Below, one piece after another: positions 9,427 through 18,299 of a stretch of 64,000 nt of DNA. Source of the DNA: Alcanivorax sediminis (lineage in GTDB: Bacteria; Pseudomonadota; Gammaproteobacteria; Pseudomonadales; Alcanivoracaceae); contig NZ_WIRE01000001.1 of the NCBI RefSeq assembly GCF_009601165.1, forward strand, positions 2,790,001 to 2,854,000, read 5' to 3'. The position numbers and the translations under genes were made by a program. The number at the start of each line of letters is the position of its first letter. Position 1 is the first letter of the stretch. The notes under the pieces were generated by a model that had not been told where the DNA came from, did no database searches, and worked only from the letters and a program-made list of their open reading frames with translations.

Positions 9427-11109
9427 TCAGTTGTCTTTCGGCCACGACTCTCGCAGCCCTACAGTCTGGTTAAATACCAGCATGTCTTCGCTGCTGCTCT
9501 TGTCCACGCAGAAGTAGCCCTCGCGCTCGAACTGGTAGCGAATCTCGGGCAGCACTCCGCGCAGGCCAGGCTCCACCCAGCAACCATTGAGCACTTTCAG
9601 AGACTCAGGGTTGATGTTGTCCTGGAAAGTCTGGCCCTCCTCCGTCTTGCCCGGATTAGCCACCGTGAACAAGCGGTCGTACAGACGCACCTCGCAGGGC
9701 AGGCCCTTACTGGCGCTGACCCAGTGAATAACACCGCGCAACTTGCCTTGCCCTTCGTCATTTTCCGGGTTCTTGCCAAGGGTTTCCGGATCATAGACAC
9801 AGCGAACTTCAACCACCTCGCCTTTCTCGTCCTTGACCACATCGGTGGCCCGCACCACATAGCCATAGCGCAGGCGCACACGATCACCCAGCACCAGACG
9901 CTTGAACTTCTTGTTGGCCTCTTCGCGGAAGTCGTCCTGATCGATGAACACCTCACGGGTCATCGGGACCTGACGGGACCCCATGGTTTCATTCTGCGGA
10001 TGCACCGGGGCAGTCAAGGACTCTTCCTTGCCCTCCTCCCAGTTCTCAATGACCAACCTGAGCGGATTCATCACACACATGGCCCGCGGGGCGTGCTGGT
10101 TCAGATCGTCACGAATGGCCGCCTCGAGCATGGCCATATCCACCACGGAATCCGCCCGGCTCACACCAACCGATTCACAGAAATGACGAATGGAGGCCGG
10201 GGTATAGCCGCGGCGACGCAGGCCGGAAATCGTCGGCATGCGAGGATCATCCCAGCCATCCACATGCCCTTCATCCACCAGTTGCTTCAGCTTGCGCTTG
10301 CTGGTCACGGTGTAGTTCAGGTTGAGACGAGCGAACTCGTACTGGCGCGGCGTCGCCCCCACAGAGGTATTCGCCACCACCCAGTCATAGAAAGGACGAT
10401 GATCCTCAAACTCCAGGGTGCACAGGCTGTGGGTGATGCCTTCGATGGCATCGGACAGCGGGTGGGTGAAGTCGTACATGGGATAGATCACCCACTTGTC
10501 ACCCGTCTGGTGGTGCACCTTTTTGCGAATCCGGTAGAGAATCGGGTCACGCAAGTTGATGTTGGGGCTTTGCATGTCGATTTTGGCACGCAAAACCGCC
10601 TCACCCTCGTCCATTTCATTGGCACGCATCTTCTCGAACAGTGCCAGATTCTCCTCAACGCTGCGCTCACGATAAGGACTTTCCTTGCCCGGGGTGGTGA
10701 AGTTGCCGCGGTACTCAGCGATCTGTTCCGGGCTCAGGCTGTCCACATAGGCCAGTCCTTTCTCGATGAGTTCCACCGCCAGCTCGTAGAGGCGATCGAA
10801 ATAGTTGCTGGCAAAACGAACTTCGCCGGACCATTCAAAGCCGAGCCACTCCACATCCCGCTGAATGGACTGAATGTACTCGTCCTCTTCCTTTTCGGGG
10901 TTGGTGTCATCAAAACGCAGGTTGCAGGCGCCCTGATAGCTCTCGGCGATGCCGAAATTCAGACAAATGGACTTGGCGTGACCAATATGCAGGTAGCCAT
11001 TGGGCTCAGGCGGAAAACGAGTCACCACCTGACCGTCATTTTTTCCTTCTGCAAGGTCGCGATCGATGATCTGTCTGATAAAATTGCTTGGCGCTTTGGT
11101 TTCGCTCAT
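9427..11109 (-). CDS. glnS: Glutaminyl-tRNA synthetase
   Basis: A 560-residue class I synthetase (E. coli 554). It has the [12 protein letters not shown] start motif (HIGH at 41-44) and the KMSKS-equivalent VTSKRKL at 268-274, plus [10 protein letters not shown] and the GlnRS-type C-terminal beta-barrel anticodon domain. It charges tRNA-Gln directly, so this organism does not need the GatCAB route for glutamine. The ATG at 11109 follows GAAGGC. A good promoter (TTGACT, 16 bp, TACACT) lies 37-64 nt upstream. The gene is transcribed divergently from ppiB and converges with folD. In Pseudomonas cysS lies between glnS and folD; it is absent here. Confidence 0.97.
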   Translation of the reverse strand: MSETKAPSNFIRQIIDRDLAEGKNDGQVVTRFPPEPNGYLHIGHAKSICLNFGIAESYQGACNLRFDDTNPEKEEDEYIQSIQRDVEWLGFEWSGEVRFASNYFDRLYELAVELIEKGLAYVDSLSPEQIAEYRGNFTTPGKESPYRERSVEENLALFEKMRANEMDEGEAVLRAKIDMQSPNINLRDPILYRIRKKVHHQTGDKWVIYPMYDFTHPLSDAIEGITHSLCTLEFEDHRPFYDWVVANTSVGATPRQYEFARLNLNYTVTSKRKLKQLVDEGHVDGWDDPRMPTISGLRRRGYTPASIRHFCESVGVSRADSVVDMAMLEAAIRDDLNQHAPRAMCVMNPLRLVIENWEEGKEESLTAPVHPQNETMGSRQVPMTREVFIDQDDFREEANKKFKRLVLGDRVRLRYGYVVRATDVVKDEKGEVVEVRCVYDPETLGKNPENDEGQGKLRGVIHWVSASKGLPCEVRLYDRLFTVANPGKTEEGQTFQDNINPESLKVLNGCWVEPGLRGVLPEIRYQFEREGYFCVDKSSSEDMLVFNQTVGLRESWPKDN

Positions 11110-11145
11110 TGCCTTCGCCGGATACAGTGAAAATAAAGGTGCGCT

Positions 11146-11173
11146 AGTGTACAGTGCAGCCCCCTTCAGTCAA
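11146..11173 (-). promoter_or_regulatory. Promoter of glnS
   Basis: TTGACT (11168-11173) and TACACT (11146-11151) are 16 bp apart on the minus strand, giving a leader of about 30 nt. Confidence 0.7.
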
Positions 11174-11241
11174 AGACTCCGGGCCTGCACATCGGCAATT
11201 TCCGCCATGGCTTACAAGCTCGACCAGTGGAGAAATACCCA

Positions 11242-11739
11242 ATGAAAGTGGTGCTGAATACAACCTACGGCAAAATCACCCTGCAACTGGACGCAGAAAA
11301 AGCGCCTGTTACCACAGAAAACTTCGTGCAATACGTCAAGGACGGCCATTTTGACGGCACCATTTTCCACCGCGTGATCAGCAACTTCATGATCCAGGGC
11401 GGCGGTTTCACCGAAGACATGCAGCAGAAACCCACCCGCGCTCCGATTCAGAATGAAGCTGGCAACGGCCTGTCCAACAAGGTTGGCACCATTGCCATGG
11501 CCCGCACCCCGGACCCGCACTCGGCCTCTGCCCAGTTTTTCATCAATGTGGCCGATAACCACTTCCTGGACAAGGAACGCAGCCAGGACGGCTGGGGTTA
11601 TGCTGTATTCGGTGCCGTTTCTGATGGCATGGACGTGGTCGAGAAAATCCGCGGTGTTGCCACTGGCAACTCCGGTTTCCACCAGGACGTGCCGGTTGAA
11701 CCGGTGATGATCGAGTCTGCCGAGCTGATCGAGGAGTAA
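11242..11739 (+). CDS. ppiB: Cytoplasmic cyclophilin PpiB
   Basis: A 165-residue peptidyl-prolyl isomerase without signal peptide (E. coli PpiB 164). The start is placed at the ATG at 11242, behind GTGGAG, rather than the GTG at 11227, because [16 protein letters not shown] is the usual PpiB N-terminus. The catalytic pocket motif [15 protein letters not shown] contains R44 and Q52, and the later motifs TIAMART and SAQFFIN are intact. It accelerates proline isomerisation in the cytosol. Its stop codon is 5 bp before an exported paralogue, so the two form a tandem pair, followed by lpxH in the same direction. Confidence 0.96.
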   Translation: MKVVLNTTYGKITLQLDAEKAPVTTENFVQYVKDGHFDGTIFHRVISNFMIQGGGFTEDMQQKPTRAPIQNEAGNGLSNKVGTIAMARTPDPHSASAQFFINVADNHFLDKERSQDGWGYAVFGAVSDGMDVVEKIRGVATGNSGFHQDVPVEPVMIESAELIEE

Positions 11740-11744
11740 GCCTC

Positions 11745-12335
11745 ATGCGCCTTGTCGTTGCCCTGATTGCCCTGCTTCCCGGCCTGCTGCTGGCCAATCC
11801 GGTTGTCCGCCTGGACACTACTGCCGGCCCGGTCACGGTGGAGCTGTTCGAAGACCAGGCCCCCAAAACCGTCGCCAACTTTCTCCAGTACGTGGACAGT
11901 GGCTTCTATAATGGCACCCAGTTTCACCGCGTGATCAAGGGGTTCATGATTCAGGGTGGTGGCTTCGACAAGGACGGGCAGCGCAAGGCTACCCAGCCCC
12001 CGATCCAGAATGAGGCGGACAACGGCCTGAGCAACAGCCGCGGCACCCTTGCCATGGCACGAACGGGCAATCCTCATTCAGCCACCGCACAGTTCTTTAT
12101 CAACCTGGTGGATAACCGCAATCTTGACTTCACGGGCAAGAACCAGCGCGGCTGGGGCTACGCCGTCTTCGGCAAGGTCACTGAAGGCATGAACGTGGTC
12201 GACAACATTGCCCGCGAGCGCACCACCACCCAGCGCCTCAGCGGGATGATGGCCCGTGACGTGCCGGAAGTGCCGATCCTGATCATCAAGGCCTATCGCC
12301 TCGGTGAAGAGAACGAAGAACAGGAAGGCCAGTAA
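11745..12335 (+). CDS. Exported cyclophilin-type peptidyl-prolyl isomerase (PpiA-like)
   Basis: A 196-residue cyclophilin. Residues 1-17 (MRLVVALIALLPGLLLA) form a Sec signal peptide with a likely cut before NPVVRLDT, so the mature enzyme is periplasmic. The cyclophilin core [22 protein letters not shown] and TAQFFIN is intact. The acidic tail (GEENEEQEGQ) is not shared with the neighbour. It is about half identical by eye to the cytoplasmic PpiB encoded 5 bp upstream, suggesting tandem duplication followed by gain of an export signal. Its role is probably folding of outer-membrane or periplasmic proteins. It could equally be named ppiA. Confidence 0.93.
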   Translation: MRLVVALIALLPGLLLANPVVRLDTTAGPVTVELFEDQAPKTVANFLQYVDSGFYNGTQFHRVIKGFMIQGGGFDKDGQRKATQPPIQNEADNGLSNSRGTLAMARTGNPHSATAQFFINLVDNRNLDFTGKNQRGWGYAVFGKVTEGMNVVDNIARERTTTQRLSGMMARDVPEVPILIIKAYRLGEENEEQEGQ

Positions 12336-12340
12336 TTACC

Positions 12341-13072
12341 ATGGCGTACTCCCTGTTTATTTCCGATCTGCATCTGGATCCGGAGCGGCCCGAGCACCTC
12401 GACGCGCTCAAGGCCCTGCTGGCCGAGCATGCCGGCAAGGCTGATGCCCTTTATGTTCTGGGTGACCTCTTTGAAGCCTGGATTGGCGACGACGATGACA
12501 CCCCGTTCAACCAGGCTACCATTGCTGCCTTCCGCCAATTCGCTGACAGTGGCAGCAAGCTCTACTTCATGCACGGTAACCGTGACTTCCTCCTGGGTGA
12601 GGGTTTCGCTACCGCCTGTGGTGGCACCCTGCTGGATGAAGGTACCGTGGTCGATCTCTACGGCACCCAAGCCCAGCTGATGCATGGCGACAGCCTGTGC
12701 ACCCTGGATACCGAGTACCAACAGTTCCGCGCCATGGCACGTAGCCCCCAGTGGCAACAGGGCATGCTGTCCCAGCCACTGGAACAACGCCGCATGATCG
12801 CCCAGGGCATGCGCATGCAAAGCCAGGGAAAGAATGCCAACAAGGCGGAGAACATCATGGATGTAACGCCGGAAGAAGTGGTCAAGACCATGGAAGCCGC
12901 AGGCGTTCATCACCTGATCCACGGCCACACCCATCGCCCGGATGTACACGATGTCCCCTTGTCTGATGGCACCGGCAAGCGCTGGGTGCTGGGCGACTGG
13001 GGCAAGCTTGGCTGGCAGATTGTGGCGGATAGTGAGCGGGGGTTGCGGTTGGAGAGCTTTGAGATGAGTTAA
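12341..13072 (+). CDS. lpxH: LpxH, UDP-2,3-diacylglucosamine diphosphatase
   Basis: A 243-residue calcineurin-like phosphoesterase (E. coli 240) that makes lipid X from UDP-2,3-diacylglucosamine, the fourth step of lipid A synthesis at the inner face of the inner membrane. The two-metal site is visible: D9 and H11 in ISDLHLD, D42 in GDLFEAWIGDD, N80 in HGNRDF, H115 in MHGDS, and H196/H198 in HGHTH. It follows the two cyclophilin genes as the last gene of the operon. The TAA stop (13070-13072) lies inside the first unit of a heptamer-repeat arm. It converges with miaE. Confidence 0.96.
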   Translation: MAYSLFISDLHLDPERPEHLDALKALLAEHAGKADALYVLGDLFEAWIGDDDDTPFNQATIAAFRQFADSGSKLYFMHGNRDFLLGEGFATACGGTLLDEGTVVDLYGTQAQLMHGDSLCTLDTEYQQFRAMARSPQWQQGMLSQPLEQRRMIAQGMRMQSQGKNANKAENIMDVTPEEVVKTMEAAGVHHLIHGHTHRPDVHDVPLSDGTGKRWVLGDWGKLGWQIVADSERGLRLESFEMS

Positions 13073-13225
13073 CAGTGAATAGTGAACAGTTAACAGCGTC
13101 GCGAGACAGGTTGTTTTGATCTTTAACGCATGAGGCTGCGCCCATACTCTGGACGCGGCCTCATGCGTTTATGAACATCCTGCGCTGAACGCGCGCTGTT
13201 CACTATTCACTGTTAACTGTTCACT
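13067..13225. repeat. Inverted heptamer-repeat element between lpxH and miaE (AGTKAAY family)
   Basis: The left arm (13067-13097) and the right arm (13195-13225, read in reverse complement) are each four 7-bp units of the form AGTKAAY followed by AGC, 31 nt in both cases. The unit order differs by a one-step shift, so they pair imperfectly in register. The lpxH stop lies in the first unit of the left arm and the miaE stop in the first unit of the right arm. The 97-nt spacer contains a long internal hairpin (13125-13169). Confidence 0.85.
13125..13169. terminator. Long hairpin, probable bidirectional terminator of lpxH and miaE
   Basis: A perfect 12-bp stem (13125-13136 with 13158-13169) extends to 19 bp with two mismatches, closing a 7-nt loop (13144-13150). 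Short T runs follow on both strands. It sits in the middle of the heptamer element between two convergent genes. Confidence 0.6.
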
Positions 13226-13826
13226 GCCCTGGAACGCCGGAGTGAAACCGGAATTCCTCATCAGGCGACTCAATTAAATCCCGCTCCGTCTCCTTGAAAA
13301 ACGCCACCCGCTCCTCAATCGACCCACCTGCGTATTGTTCCGCCAGGCGCAGGTAGTCCTCGTAATGGCGGGACTCGCTCTTGAGCAGATAGCTATAGTA
13401 GCGGCCCAGCTCCTCATCCACGTGGGGTGCCAGGGCGGCAAAGCGTTCGCAGCTACGCGCTTCAATCAACGCACCGACAATCAGCGTGTCCACCAGGCGT
13501 CCCGGCTCTGATGTTCTAACATGTTGCCGCAAACCCTGGGCATAGCGTGCCGGAGAAAGGTGATCATAGGTCACCCCGCGCTCGCGCATGATCTGGATGA
13601 CCTGCTCAAAGTGGAGTAGCTCTTCCCGCGCCAACTGGCTCAACGCATCCAGCAGATCCGGCCGGTCAACGTAACGGAACATCAGGTTCAATGCCGTACT
13701 GGCCGCCTTCTTTTCACAGTGGGCATGGTCTATCAGCAGGATGTCCGGGTGCTGCAGCGCCCAGTCAATCCAGGCTTGCGGTGTCGGACAGGGAAGAAAC
13801 TGCTGAATGTGGGAAATATCGTGCAT
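13221..13826 (-). CDS. miaE: MiaE, tRNA 2-methylthio-N6-isopentenyladenosine hydroxylase
   Basis: A 201-residue ferritin-like diiron monooxygenase. I place the start at the ATG at 13826 because AGAGGA lies 6 nt upstream; an in-frame codon exists at 13877. Typical elements are FLPCPTPQAW near the start, DHAHCEKKAASTALNLMFRY, the paired EELLHFEQV and the later EARSCERF and ESRHYEDYLRL, which supply the Glu/His iron ligands. The enzyme hydroxylates ms2i6A37 in tRNAs using O2. The TGA stop falls within the right arm of the heptamer element. It is transcribed divergently from the lipid A acyltransferase gene, with about 120 bp between starts. Confidence 0.92.
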   Translation of the reverse strand: MHDISHIQQFLPCPTPQAWIDWALQHPDILLIDHAHCEKKAASTALNLMFRYVDRPDLLDALSQLAREELLHFEQVIQIMRERGVTYDHLSPARYAQGLRQHVRTSEPGRLVDTLIVGALIEARSCERFAALAPHVDEELGRYYSYLLKSESRHYEDYLRLAEQYAGGSIEERVAFFKETERDLIESPDEEFRFHSGVPGQ

Positions 13827-13946
13827 GGCATCCTCTGGGTCGGCGCGCATTATAGCCATCGCAGCCTTCTTCGGCATCCCGGAACTTTCGCGGTTTTTAC
13901 GGGCGGCATCTGGCGTCCTGCTTCAGGGCCCTTATACTCTCCTGCC

Positions 13947-14855
13947 ATGGGAAGACGAACCAATCCAAGCATTCAGACCTTCAAGGGCCGCGCCGCCGTT
14001 TTCATGCTGCGCCTGATTGGCTGCCTGCCGTTTGTGCTTAATCGCTGGCTGGCAACACTGCTTGGCCACTTGATCGCACTGTTTCCATCCGAGGCGCGAC
14101 GGGTATCAGAAATCAATCTGGCGCTCTGCTACCCCAACCTTGCCAACGATGAAAGGCGAAAGCTGGCCCGCCAGTCTCTGATCGAGAGCATCAAGAACAC
14201 CTTTGAAATAGCCCTGTTCTGGTCTCGCCCGGCCAGCGGCATGACCCGCATTACGTCTGTGGATGGTGGCGAGGCCCTGCAGGCAGCGGTCGATGCGGGT
14301 CATCCCGTAATGATTCTGGCACCCCACCTGGGCTGCTGGGAGGTGCTCAACTTCTGGCTCGCCGACCGCTATGACCTGCATGTCATGTTTGCGCCTTCCG
14401 GGCTCCCGGAAGTGGATGACCTGGTCCGTCAGGGCCGGGAGCATTTTGGCTCCACCATGTACCCCACCACCGCCCGCGGAGTGGCCGGTCTGGTCAGGGC
14501 CATGCGTAAAGGTGCCATGACGGCTATTCTTCCGGATCAAGTACCTGATCGCCGCAGTGGACGCCATGCTGATTTTTTTGGCCACCCTGCCTATACCGGC
14601 ACCCTGGCCTGCAAATTGATTCAACAAACCGGCGCCCGCCCATTCATGGCATGGGCTCGTCGCCTGCCGGGTACCCAGGGTTTTGAGCTGCGCTTCCGAC
14701 CCGCCGATGAAGCCACCGCCGACCCGGACCTGGATACTTCCCTGCGCGCACTCAATCATTCCATTGCCAATCTGATTGACGAAGGCCCGGAGCAATACCT
14801 GTGGAGCTACAAACGCTTTCGCAGGCCCCCTGTCGGGCAACGCGCACCGTATTGA
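13947..14855 (+). CDS. Lipid A biosynthesis lauroyl/myristoyl acyltransferase (LpxL/HtrB family)
   Basis: A 302-residue protein of the LpxL/LpxM family, with an N-terminal membrane-embedded stretch (about residues 14-48) and the H-x4-E catalytic motif in APHLGCWEVL (H127, E132). The motifs GAMTAILPDQVP and EQYLWSYKRF near the end are typical. It transfers a secondary acyl chain to Kdo2-lipid A or a precursor at the inner membrane. The start is uncertain: the ATG at 13947 lacks a clear ribosome binding site and a TATACT box ends only 8 nt upstream, so a nearly leaderless mRNA or a later start is possible. LpxL and LpxM cannot be told apart by eye. Confidence 0.88.
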   Translation: MGRRTNPSIQTFKGRAAVFMLRLIGCLPFVLNRWLATLLGHLIALFPSEARRVSEINLALCYPNLANDERRKLARQSLIESIKNTFEIALFWSRPASGMTRITSVDGGEALQAAVDAGHPVMILAPHLGCWEVLNFWLADRYDLHVMFAPSGLPEVDDLVRQGREHFGSTMYPTTARGVAGLVRAMRKGAMTAILPDQVPDRRSGRHADFFGHPAYTGTLACKLIQQTGARPFMAWARRLPGTQGFELRFRPADEATADPDLDTSLRALNHSIANLIDEGPEQYLWSYKRFRRPPVGQRAPY

Positions 14856-14923
14856 GCGGGCAAATGCGTACCTCAGGTGATTATGAGTATTCATCTCATG
14901 AATGGCTGGGGCCGCCGTTTTGC

Positions 14924-14952
14924 TTAACAGTTGATGTCGGATCCGCTATACT
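14924..14952 (+). promoter_or_regulatory. Promoter of acnB
   Basis: TTAACA (14924-14929) and TATACT (14947-14952) are 17 bp apart, followed by the GC-rich CCGCGCGC. This predicts a leader of about 78 nt before the GTG start of acnB. Confidence 0.65.
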
Positions 14953-15036
14953 CCGCGCGCAATTCCAACCCCCAGTTACACCCTAAAAGACTGATTTCCA
15001 AAAGAAAGCAGCCAAATCGAGCAAGAGGGAAACGCT

Positions 15037-17637
15037 GTGCTAGAAGCCTATCGCAAACATGTTGAAGAGCGCGCTGCCGAAGGCGTGCCGCCGAAGCCGT
15101 TGAACGAGCAGCAGGTCGCTGACCTGGTTGAGCTGCTCAAGAACCCGCCGGCTGGTGAAGAAGAATTCATTCAGGATCTGTTCGTTAACCGCGTTCCGCC
15201 GGGCGTGGACCAGGCCGCTTACGTTAAAGCTGCTTTCCTGACCGCGATTGTGAAAGGCGACGCCAGCTCCCCCCTGATCGACAAGAAGCGTGCTGTTCAG
15301 CTGCTGGGCACCATGCAGGGTGGCTACAACGTCGCTCCGCTGGTCGATGCCCTGGATGATGCAGACCTCGCCGAAGAAGCTGGCGAGCAGCTCAAGCACA
15401 CCCTGCTGGTTTTCGATGCGTTCCACGATGTGGAAGACAAGATGAAAGCCGGCAACGCCAAAGCCAAGGAAGTGATCGAGTCCTGGGCTGAAGCCGAGTG
15501 GTTCACTCAGCGTGAAGACCTGGCTGAGAAAATGTCCCTGACCGTATTCAAGGTCACCGGCGAAACCAACACCGACGACCTGTCTCCCGCACAGGACGCC
15601 TGGAGCCGCCCCGACATCCCCCTGCACGCCAACGCCATGCTGAAGAACGCCCGTGAAGGCATCTTCCCTGAGAAAGATGGCGAGATCGGTCCTCTGAAGC
15701 AGATGGAAGAACTGAAGGCCAAGGGCCTGCCGGTTGCCTACGTGGGCGACGTTGTGGGTACCGGTTCTTCCCGTAAGTCAGCTACCAACTCCGTACTGTG
15801 GCACTTCGGTGACGACATTCCGTTCGTACCGAACAAGCGTGCTGGCGGTATTTGTATCGGTGGCAAGATTGCTCCGATCTTCTTCAACACCATGGAAGAT
15901 TCCGGCGCCCTGCCCTTCGAGTGCGACGTTTCCCAAATGGAAACCGGCGACCAGATCGACGTATACCCGTTTGCGGGCAAGGTTGAGAAAAACGGCGAAG
16001 TCATCGCTGAATTCGATCTGCGCTCCCAGGTACTGCTGGACGAAGTCCGCGCTGGCGGCCGTATCAACCTCATCATTGGCCGTGGACTGACCACCAAGGC
16101 GCGCGAAGCACTGGGCCTGGAGCCGAGCACTCTGTTCCGTAAGCCTGAGCAGCCCAATGATTCAGGCAAGGGCTTCACCCTCGCCCAGAAAATGGTTGGC
16201 AAGGCCTGTGGCATGGACGGCGTACGTCCTGGCACTTACTGCGAACCCAAGATGACCACCGTGGGTTCCCAGGACACCACCGGCCCGATGACCCGTGACG
16301 AACTGAAAGATCTGGCCTGTCTGGGCTTCCAGGCTGACCTGGTCATGCAGTCTTTCTGTCACACCGCCGCTTACCCCAAGCCGGTTGATGTTGAGACCCA
16401 GCACACCCTGCCTGATTTCATCATGAACCGTGGCGGTGTTTCCCTGCGTCCGGGTGATGGCATCATCCACTCCTGGCTGAACCGCATGCTGCTGCCTGAC
16501 ACCGTCGGTACCGGTGGTGACTCCCACACCCGCTTCCCCATGGGCATCTCCTTCCCGGCCGGTTCTGGTCTGGTTGCATTTGCTGCTGCCACCGGTGTGA
16601 TGCCGCTGGATATGCCGGAATCCGTACTGGTTCGCTTCACGGGCAAGCGCCAGCCTGGCATTACCCTGCGTGATCTGGTACACGCCATTCCGCTGCAGGC
16701 CATCAAAGAAGGTCACCTGACCGTAGCGAAAGCGGGCAAGGTTAACGTATTCAACGGTCGAATCCTGGAAATCGAAGGTCTGGAAGAGCTGACCGTGGAA
16801 CAGGCATTCGAACTGTCTGACGCCTCTGCAGAGCGTTCCGCTGCTGGCTGTACCATCACCTTGTCCGAAGACAGCGTGGCTGAGTACCTGAAGTCCAACA
16901 TCACCATGCTGAAGTGGATGATTGCCAACGGTTACGGCGACGCCCGTACCATTGAGCGTCGTATCAATGGCATGGAAGAGTGGCTGGCCAGCCCGAGCCT
17001 GATGCGTGCTGACGCCGATGCCGAGTACCACACCGTCATCGAAATCAACATGGATGAGATCAAAGAGCCGGTACTGTGCTGCCCGAACGATCCGGACGAT
17101 GCCAAGACCCTGTCCGACGTGGCTGGCGCCAAGATCGACGAAGTGTTCATCGGTTCCTGTATGACCAACATCGGTCACTTCCGCGCTGCCGGTAAACTCC
17201 TGCAGAAAGTGGAGAGCGGCACCATGCCGACCCGTCTGTGGATCGCTCCGCCGACCAAGATGGATCAGCACCAGCTGACCGAAGAAGGCTACTACAACAT
17301 CTTCGGCAGCGCCGGTGCGCGTACCGAGATGCCGGGCTGCTCCCTGTGTATGGGTAACCAGGCTCGCATCGCGCCGAAGTCCACTGCGGTATCCACCTCC
17401 ACCCGTAACTTCCCGAACCGTCTGGGTCAGGGTGCGGATGTGTACCTGGCGTCTGCCGAGCTGGCGTCCGTGGCTTCCATCCTTGGCAAACTGCCGAGCA
17501 CGGAAGAGTACATGGAATACGCGAACACCATCGACTCCATGTCCACTGAAATCTACCGTTACCTGAACTTCGACAAGCTGCCGGAGTACCAGGAAGTGGC
17601 AGACAGCGTGAAGATCCCGGTTGCCCAGTCTGTCTAA
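15037..17637 (+). CDS. acnB: Aconitate hydratase B (bifunctional with 2-methylisocitrate dehydratase)
   Basis: An 866-residue AcnB, matching E. coli (865). It has the B-type order: N-terminal HEAT-like domain (about 1-160), swivel domain, then the catalytic Fe-S domains. The [4Fe-4S] ligands are C768 and C771 in GCSLCMGNQ and a cysteine near 709 in [10 protein letters not shown]. It interconverts citrate and isocitrate in the TCA and glyoxylate cycles, the latter being essential for growth on fatty acids or alkanes. The start is GTG at 15037 with AGAGGGA upstream. It appears monocistronic, with a promoter at 14924-14952 and a strong terminator at 17660-17689. E. coli AcnB also binds mRNA when its cluster is lost; that is not visible here. 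Confidence 0.98.
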   Translation: MLEAYRKHVEERAAEGVPPKPLNEQQVADLVELLKNPPAGEEEFIQDLFVNRVPPGVDQAAYVKAAFLTAIVKGDASSPLIDKKRAVQLLGTMQGGYNVAPLVDALDDADLAEEAGEQLKHTLLVFDAFHDVEDKMKAGNAKAKEVIESWAEAEWFTQREDLAEKMSLTVFKVTGETNTDDLSPAQDAWSRPDIPLHANAMLKNAREGIFPEKDGEIGPLKQMEELKAKGLPVAYVGDVVGTGSSRKSATNSVLWHFGDDIPFVPNKRAGGICIGGKIAPIFFNTMEDSGALPFECDVSQMETGDQIDVYPFAGKVEKNGEVIAEFDLRSQVLLDEVRAGGRINLIIGRGLTTKAREALGLEPSTLFRKPEQPNDSGKGFTLAQKMVGKACGMDGVRPGTYCEPKMTTVGSQDTTGPMTRDELKDLACLGFQADLVMQSFCHTAAYPKPVDVETQHTLPDFIMNRGGVSLRPGDGIIHSWLNRMLLPDTVGTGGDSHTRFPMGISFPAGSGLVAFAAATGVMPLDMPESVLVRFTGKRQPGITLRDLVHAIPLQAIKEGHLTVAKAGKVNVFNGRILEIEGLEELTVEQAFELSDASAERSAAGCTITLSEDSVAEYLKSNITMLKWMIANGYGDARTIERRINGMEEWLASPSLMRADADAEYHTVIEINMDEIKEPVLCCPNDPDDAKTLSDVAGAKIDEVFIGSCMTNIGHFRAAGKLLQKVESGTMPTRLWIAPPTKMDQHQLTEEGYYNIFGSAGARTEMPGCSLCMGNQARIAPKSTAVSTSTRNFPNRLGQGADVYLASAELASVASILGKLPSTEEYMEYANTIDSMSTEIYRYLNFDKLPEYQEVADSVKIPVAQSV

Positions 17638-17659
17638 GACCTGGTAATCGCTTCACCAC

Positions 17660-17689
17660 AAAAAAGCCCGGCTTATGCCGGGCTTTTTT
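17660..17689 (+). terminator. Intrinsic terminator of acnB
   Basis: AAGCCCGGC and GCCGGGCTT pair around a TTAT loop and are followed by T6; the upstream A6 makes it work on both strands. Confidence 0.9.
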
Positions 17690-17741
17690 GTGGGCCACTC
17701 CGCGGCAGCTGCGCGCATCATACGACCTTCCAAGACCATCG

Positions 17742-17847
17742 TTTCGAGTTTCGAAGAGCAAAAAACTCTGCGCCTTCGCTCTCAACCATTATCATCGAGG
17801 AACTGCATTGATTCTTTGTTTTGCCTTTCGAGACTCGTCACTCGAAA
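17742..17847. repeat. Inverted heptamer-repeat element after acnB (NNNCGAG family)
   Basis: The left arm (17742-17762) holds the units TTTCGAG, TTTCGAA, GAGCAAA. The right arm (17820-17847), read in reverse, holds TTTCGAG, TGACGAG, TCTCGAA, AGGCAAA. Both arms change from CGAG to CGAA to CAAA toward the 57-nt spacer. It lies between convergent acnB and the thioesterase gene, whose stop is 18 nt from the right arm. Confidence 0.75.
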
Positions 17848-17864
17848 CCCGCAGCACGTCGTAA

Positions 17865-18299
17865 CTACGATTCCAGTACTGCCAATGCTTTCCTGAGCCG
17901 CTCTGGTATGGGAACGGGTCTTCCACTTTCACGATTTACAAATACATGCACCACAAAACCGGTCGCCTTTGCCAAGCCGGTTTCTCCGAACAGAGCCAGG
18001 CCGTAACGCACGGAACTGCTGCCCAGCTTGTCTACCTTCATTCCGATAACCAGCTTGTCCGGATAAGCCGCCGCTTCCAGATAGTCACACCCAGAGCTGA
18101 CCACATAGGCAATATGCTCGCCCTCGTGAATATCCAGCCCACCTTCATCAATAAGGTAACGATTGATGGTGGAGTCGAAGTAGCTGTAATACACCACGTT
18201 GTTGATGTGACCGTAGATATCATTGTCACGCCAACGGGTATCCACAGGGCAAAGATAGCCGTACTCCTCTCGTTGCGGACGCGGGGCCTTATCACTCAT
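17865..18299 (-). CDS. Acyl-CoA thioesterase, 4HBT/YbgC-like hotdog fold
   Basis: A 144-residue single hotdog domain protein. The signature TRWRDNDIYGHINNVVYYSYFD carries the catalytic aspartate of the 4-hydroxybenzoyl-CoA thioesterase family. It should hydrolyse an acyl-CoA to free acid and CoA in the cytosol; the chain length cannot be told. Its ATG overlaps the TAA of the iron alcohol dehydrogenase gene (TAATG), so the two are translationally coupled. With the alcohol dehydrogenase and the downstream GMC oxidoreductases this suggests fatty alcohol or acyl metabolism. The 3' end abuts a heptamer-repeat arm. Confidence 0.88.
   Translation of the reverse strand: MSDKAPRPQREEYGYLCPVDTRWRDNDIYGHINNVVYYSYFDSTINRYLIDEGGLDIHEGEHIAYVVSSGCDYLEAAAYPDKLVIGMKVDKLGSSSVRYGLALFGETGLAKATGFVVHVFVNRESGRPVPIPERLRKALAVLES

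Noticed and set aside
9724..11130. 468-codon open frame opposite glnS
   Set aside because: Antisense shadow of a complete, well-conserved glnS; no ribosome binding site or family motif.
16162..17271. 369-codon open frame opposite acnB
   Set aside because: Antisense shadow of acnB.
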